From the NCBI GenBank assembly GCA_964573255.1, contig CAZNJB010000022.1, forward strand, positions 1 through 60,053: 60,053 nucleotides of DNA, in the 5' to 3' direction. The notes beneath the pieces were generated by a model, which worked only from the letters and a program-made list of their open reading frames with translations, had not been told where the DNA came from and did not search any database. The position numbers and the translations under genes were made by a program. Source of the stretch: CAYNUJ01 sp964573255. GTDB lineage: Bacteria > Bacteroidota > Ignavibacteria > Ignavibacteriales > Melioribacteraceae. The number at the start of each line of letters is the position of its first letter. Position 1 is the first letter of the stretch. Shown here piece after piece: positions 55,706 through 60,053 of this stretch.

Positions 55706-57124
55706 TTAGTAATTTATTTTTATGATTGGAGAAAAGACAATATAATTGTTAACTTTATAAAATGGCAGACTCGAACTTATAAAACCAAGTGATGTAAAGA
55801 ATTTAAAATCTAAGCCTACTACATTGCTTAATAAGAAATGTGCTTTAAAACCAATATATCCGAAACTTTTAACCACATTATAGTTTAATTGTAAGGACAA
55901 ATCGTGGGAAAGTAATCCTGCATATTCGCTCATCCCTGCTTCCAATGAAATTACATGTTCAAAATTTCCACTTTTCGCAGTACCAATTTCTTGCAGATTA
56001 CTGAGTTTCGGATCTAACAAATAATGATAAATATCATACGAACTTATACCTACCCCTCCATAAAACCAGCCAATATTCATTATCTTGAATAAATCTTTAT
56101 ACTTAGCAACTATAGAAAAATAATTTCTATTTGAATAAAATTGAGATTTATATTTTAATCCAAAATTACTTGTTTTATATGTTGTTATCGAAAACATACC
56201 TGTCAAACTAATTTCAACTTTATCCAAATCATCCGAAATGAGTTTAAGCGGGTTTCCGAACAATTTGAAATAAATATTTGAACCGGTATGGAATAGTCTG
56301 GGACCAAAATCATCTTTATTAAATTCAAATTGAGGTTGGCGAACCGGAATACCATATCCCATCTCTAAGGAATATGTAACATAAGGTTCATTATTTTTTA
56401 AATAATCGATATATGTTACTTTTATACCAGGGAAAATATCAGGATAATACCAACCAGGGAATCCTATATAATCATTTCCCCAACGAGAAATAAATGAAAC
56501 TAGATATTTATTTTTTTGACTTGTAGTAGTATTCCAAAAGAGGACTTCAGGTTCTTGCAAATGCATATAAATATCAAAATTATATGCTTGCTTAGCAGCA
56601 TAAGGAGCTTTAGTTAAATCAGTGTAGGCATAGAATTGAGCTTTTAGATCTTCGTAAATTGACTGTCCTAATATATCTTTAATAAAAATATAATCATCAA
56701 TGGGATCAAAGAAGTAATCACGTTTAATTATTTTTTTATTTCTGTTCGAATCGAGGACACCAATTTTCGCCTCACTGAAAAATCTAAGTTCGTCAATTTC
56801 ATCATCATAATAACGCTTTTTCAATTCAATAAATACATCACCGTGATAAACATCTTGAGTTTTTTCCAATATTACTTCTCTTGAAGGTTTTTTCCCGTTT
56901 ATCGTCAGTCCATTATTAACAATAAATCTGTTATATATTTCTCTTACATATATTGGATCAGTTACGTACCATTTATTTTTTAGATCATCAAATGCTGTAG
57001 TATTATATTCAAGATTACGATAGATTTTTATCAATCTCTTGAGTCTAACAGAATCTTGTTGATCTTGTCCGAAAACAGATATTGAAGTAATAAATAATAT
57101 TATTGCTAATAATTTTTTCATCAT
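55706..57124 (-). CDS. Predicted outer-membrane protein, paralogue of the protein encoded at 58669–60053
   Basis: This 472-residue protein has a signal peptide (ending ISVFGQ). It has an N-terminal helical part with LEYNTTAFDDLKNKW and REIYNRFIVNNG, and a C-terminal half of alternating aromatic strands ending SPIIKINY, like an outer-membrane barrel. It is clearly related to the third protein upstream, which carries LEYNTIAFDDLKNKW and ends SPVLKINY. No known family is recognised. It sits 24 bases before the giant gene and could take part in its export, anchoring or modification; this is inference from position. Confidence 0.78.
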   Translation of the reverse strand: MMKKLLAIILFITSISVFGQDQQDSVRLKRLIKIYRNLEYNTTAFDDLKNKWYVTDPIYVREIYNRFIVNNGLTINGKKPSREVILEKTQDVYHGDVFIELKKRYYDDEIDELRFFSEAKIGVLDSNRNKKIIKRDYFFDPIDDYIFIKDILGQSIYEDLKAQFYAYTDLTKAPYAAKQAYNFDIYMHLQEPEVLFWNTTTSQKNKYLVSFISRWGNDYIGFPGWYYPDIFPGIKVTYIDYLKNNEPYVTYSLEMGYGIPVRQPQFEFNKDDFGPRLFHTGSNIYFKLFGNPLKLISDDLDKVEISLTGMFSITTYKTSNFGLKYKSQFYSNRNYFSIVAKYKDLFKIMNIGWFYGGVGISSYDIYHYLLDPKLSNLQEIGTAKSGNFEHVISLEAGMSEYAGLLSHDLSLQLNYNVVKSFGYIGFKAHFLLSNVVGLDFKFFTSLGFISSSLPFYKVNNYIVFSPIIKINY

Positions 57125-57134
57125 TCAACCATAA

Positions 57135-58649
57135 TTAATTAAACCCATAACGATAGATAACTCCTATCATAGTACTTTTGGGATTTTCCCATTCATAAGT
57201 ACGACGGAATAAAGGTTCTGCAATATAGGAAGCATAAAATCTAAATGTATGGGCAGGTTTTAGTTTCAATAATTGCAACCAAAAATCAAATTTCAATACG
57301 CTATCGAACAATCTGATATTTGCAGAGAAAAGCTCATTCCCTTTAGGCACAAAATTCATATATAATTTAATATACGGCTGAAAACGATTAAATACTAAAC
57401 TTGAATTTGTACCCTTATAATATACTGCTTTACTTACATCATAACGAGCAATTCCAACATCCATTCTCATTCTTAAATTTCTATCTTGATTAGTGTTCCA
57501 ATAAAACGACATTGCTGCCATCCACTGAGTAAAAGAAAAATACGCATAAGAACTATCGGATTTTCCAAAAACAGCATAAGGATTCGAATAATCTTCGGTT
57601 CCTGAAGAGAAGTAAAAATTTAAAAATGGAAGCCCAAAAATTCTTGTTGTAGCAAGTTTAATGACTACTCCTCCACCAACATTTAATTTTGGTTTTTCAG
57701 AAAACATAAATGGTAAAGAAGGAACAAGACTGCCGGTATTCACCCTAAATCTTCCCATCATAGAAGCGTCAATAATAAAATCTTTTTGAATATTTTTCTG
57801 TTTTCCGGAAAGAAAAATTAAAGATCTAATTCCAATGCTCATCGTCATCGGCTGCCAAGGTAACAAATTCAATAATTCATTTGTAGTATTTATCTCAGCA
57901 CTAATAGTATTATTATCCCAATCCATATATTCTTTGTGGAAGAATGTCCATTTACCGAAATCGGCGCTAATTTTCATTGGTACCGAGGAACCACCAGCTG
58001 CCTTGGAACCGGGACGAACGAATGTTCTACCTCTCGCTTTTTTAGCCTTAGGTTTGGGAGGAAACATATGTGGAGAATTCACAAGTGAATAATTAATGTA
58101 ATCTAAATTATCCGGCGCTGATAGACCTCTACTTCTTCTAACCTCTGAATCAACTTTTATTTTCAATAAACTTTCGGGTTCACCCTGCTTGAGTAAAACT
58201 TTAACTTTTTTTAACAATTTATTATATATATCAATATGATTGAAGAATAAATTCTGCATATCTTCAAAAGATAGCACAACTTCTTCAGTTGGACCTGTAG
58301 TAGTAGCGGCAAAAAATTCCTGTCCACCTCCAGCAGCCGGAGGAGTAACTTTTTTCACTAAAAGTAGTACAGGTTCATCAAAATCAATATTCTCTGGAAG
58401 TATTATAAATTTGTATTGAACACCGTCAACAAAATCAAAATCGTAAGTATCACCATTAAATAATGGAATTCCTCTTAATTCTTTTATTTCATCTGGTCGT
58501 AAGGGGGCATAATTTACCGACTGCAAATTAAGGTAGGTATTATCCTCTTTAATTTTTCTCGATATCTTTTGAATATATCTATCGACGGTCTGAGCATTGC
58601 TGATTGTGAAACAGCTCAGGAATAATATAAGTATTATCCTTCTAAACAT
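57135..58649 (-). CDS. Predicted outer-membrane protein between the two paralogues
   Basis: This 504-residue protein has a signal peptide (ending CFTISNAQ). A soluble N-terminal part of about 210 residues contains a Lys/Pro/Gly-rich linker (PPKPKAKKARGRTFVRPG). The C-terminal part has alternating strands with many Tyr, Phe and Asn and ends VIYRYGFN. A barrel with a periplasmic domain is likely. No family is recognised. It has 10- and 19-base gaps to its neighbours, so it belongs to the same operon. Confidence 0.72.
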   Translation of the reverse strand: MFRRIILILFLSCFTISNAQTVDRYIQKISRKIKEDNTYLNLQSVNYAPLRPDEIKELRGIPLFNGDTYDFDFVDGVQYKFIILPENIDFDEPVLLLVKKVTPPAAGGGQEFFAATTTGPTEEVVLSFEDMQNLFFNHIDIYNKLLKKVKVLLKQGEPESLLKIKVDSEVRRSRGLSAPDNLDYINYSLVNSPHMFPPKPKAKKARGRTFVRPGSKAAGGSSVPMKISADFGKWTFFHKEYMDWDNNTISAEINTTNELLNLLPWQPMTMSIGIRSLIFLSGKQKNIQKDFIIDASMMGRFRVNTGSLVPSLPFMFSEKPKLNVGGGVVIKLATTRIFGLPFLNFYFSSGTEDYSNPYAVFGKSDSSYAYFSFTQWMAAMSFYWNTNQDRNLRMRMDVGIARYDVSKAVYYKGTNSSLVFNRFQPYIKLYMNFVPKGNELFSANIRLFDSVLKFDFWLQLLKLKPAHTFRFYASYIAEPLFRRTYEWENPKSTMIGVIYRYGFN

Positions 58650-58668
58650 ACCTTAGTCAATTAATTAT

Positions 58669-60053
58669 TTAATAGTTGATTTTTAGCACAGGAGAAAACA
58701 CCATATAGGTGTCTGTTCTCCAAGGTTGTTCGGTTTGACTAAACCCAAGAGCTTGGTAATATCTGAGATCTAACCCAAAATTATCACTCAGCATAAATAC
58801 TGCTTTAATACCAGCTAATGCATATCCTTCCAAACTATATCCAAGATTGAAATCTACATCATATTGAATTAACCCGCCAAATTTTTCAATACCTACGCTT
58901 CCAATTGCATAATGAACAAATTTATTAGCAAAGTCCTTATTGGGCTCCAAGTCAACAACATCTTTAATTGTAGGATCAATTCTAAATTTGAAAACATCAT
59001 GAGCTGAAAAACCGATAGCTGCTTTAAATTGCCCTAAATTAAAAATATTGAATATTTTTCTTTTTCGAACTTTAATTGCAAAATAATCTCTGAACGAATA
59101 AAAATCTAAAAGTTTATTAATTCCGTAATCTTTATATGTGTATTCAAAAATATTATAACCCAATTCAAAATCCATATAAAAGTTTTCGAATTTAGGAAAA
59201 AGAGTTTCGAATGGTTGACCGGATATTTTAAGATAAATATCTTGCCCGGATTTCATCAGTCTTGCAGTTTTGGGCAAAGCAGAACTATACATATCATTAG
59301 AAGGAAGTCCAATTCCAACAGAAACTTGATAGGAATAATCACCAGGTTCACTCGATATGACGTCGAAATATGTTAAGCGCGCCCCCGCAGTATAGGTTCT
59401 TAAAAACTGTCCCGGCATAAATATGTTGTCATTTCCCCATTTCCCAAAGAAAGACAATAGATACTTATTTCGCTCCTGCGAAGTAGTTGACCAGAACATA
59501 AGTTCCGGTTCAATCAAATTCAGGTAAATATTAAAATAATAACCTGCTCTTACATCAAAAACTTCCTTTGTAACACCACTAAAGAAATAACTCCGCTCTT
59601 GTAATTTTTTATATAGTCTATCGCCGATAATTGTTCTTAAATAAAATCCATCATCAACGGAATCAACTAATAATTCAGGTGTTTGCTTGTAAATTTCAGA
59701 ATAAGGAACAAACGCGAAATACTCAATTTCATCATCATAATATCGCTTTCTAAGAAAAATCAATATGTTTCCGCCTTGTATTTCCAGAGATTTTTGTCTT
59801 ATCTCGTTATGAGTAAGAGCTTTCCCTTTCTGGCGCAAAGCATTGTGAACAACAAATCTATTGAAAACTTCACGAATTAATAGAGGATCGGAAATTATCC
59901 ATTTATTTTTTAAATCGTCAAAAGCAATAGTATTGTATTCCAAGTTAGTATAAAGATTAATTAAATTACTTAATTCAACATCATCTTTCTCATCTTGAGC
60001 AAAAACTGAATGTGGTTTTAAAAACAATACCAACAATAGAATAAATATAATAT
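58669..60053 (-). CDS. Predicted outer-membrane protein, start beyond the window
   Basis: At least 461 codons are present. The frame stays open to the right edge, and the visible beginning (IIFILLLVLFLKPHSVFAQ) is the middle of a signal peptide, so the true ATG lies just outside. The TTG at 60036 falls inside this hydrophobic stretch and is not a convincing start. The mature protein has LEYNTIAFDDLKNKW and REVFNRFVVHNAL, then barrel-like strands ending VFSPVLKINY. It is a paralogue of the product at 55706–57124. The operon may therefore extend further to the right. Confidence 0.78.
   Translation of the reverse strand, partial: IIFILLLVLFLKPHSVFAQDEKDDVELSNLINLYTNLEYNTIAFDDLKNKWIISDPLLIREVFNRFVVHNALRQKGKALTHNEIRQKSLEIQGGNILIFLRKRYYDDEIEYFAFVPYSEIYKQTPELLVDSVDDGFYLRTIIGDRLYKKLQERSYFFSGVTKEVFDVRAGYYFNIYLNLIEPELMFWSTTSQERNKYLLSFFGKWGNDNIFMPGQFLRTYTAGARLTYFDVISSEPGDYSYQVSVGIGLPSNDMYSSALPKTARLMKSGQDIYLKISGQPFETLFPKFENFYMDFELGYNIFEYTYKDYGINKLLDFYSFRDYFAIKVRKRKIFNIFNLGQFKAAIGFSAHDVFKFRIDPTIKDVVDLEPNKDFANKFVHYAIGSVGIEKFGGLIQYDVDFNLGYSLEGYALAGIKAVFMLSDNFGLDLRYYQALGFSQTEQPWRTDTYMVFSPVLKINY

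Overview
The window is AT-rich bacterial DNA. It most likely comes from the Ignavibacteria/Melioribacter branch of the Bacteroidetes–Chlorobi group. The evidence is three predicted secreted proteins with the NYPNPFNP-type C-terminal sorting domain of the type IX secretion system (T9SS), several large outer-membrane barrel proteins, promoters of the TTG-N19/20-TAnnTTTG style, and an S9 dipeptidyl-peptidase. The lineage is inferred from gene content, not from a marker gene.

Left part (1–10 kb): an edge-truncated gene of unknown function and a class-C beta-lactamase-like hydrolase. Next comes an uptake [NiFe] hydrogenase operon on the minus strand (small subunit, large subunit, cytochrome b, maturation protease). 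Its small subunit has all six proximal-cluster cysteines of the oxygen-tolerant type. The operon is preceded by a small HypC-like protein, a near-consensus sigma-54 promoter, an upstream dyad and a sigma-54 activator gene that lacks a receiver domain. A probable nickel transporter is divergent from the activator, so substrate supply, control and enzyme form one module. After it lies a plus-strand trio: YceI-like protein, DUF5777-like barrel and a T9SS-sorted monohaem cytochrome.

Middle (10–36 kb): a gene-poor stretch with a probable chemotaxis-receptor remnant, then rsmI, an ALDH7-like aldehyde dehydrogenase, a Nudix hydrolase and a 1150-residue barrel-like protein. A tripartite efflux operon follows: TolC-like, HlyD-like adaptor, one ABC ATPase and four MacB/FtsX-type permeases in an A-B-A-B arrangement. 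Next is a CCA-adding enzyme / membrane metalloprotease / Ser-Thr kinase-YCF48 cluster, tRNA-Leu(UAG), tig–clpP and an S9 peptidase.

Right part (36–60 kb): one long minus-strand operon of cell-surface proteins. Two paralogous predicted outer-membrane proteins flank a third, then a 5206-residue giant with about 50 Kre9/KNH-like repeats followed by a dockerin-like, a cohesin-like and a T9SS sorting domain. After it come a lipoprotein with a cohesin-like domain and another T9SS-sorted protein. This cluster and its possible cohesin/dockerin pairing are the most novel-looking content. No glycosidase and no T9SS core gene is present in the window.
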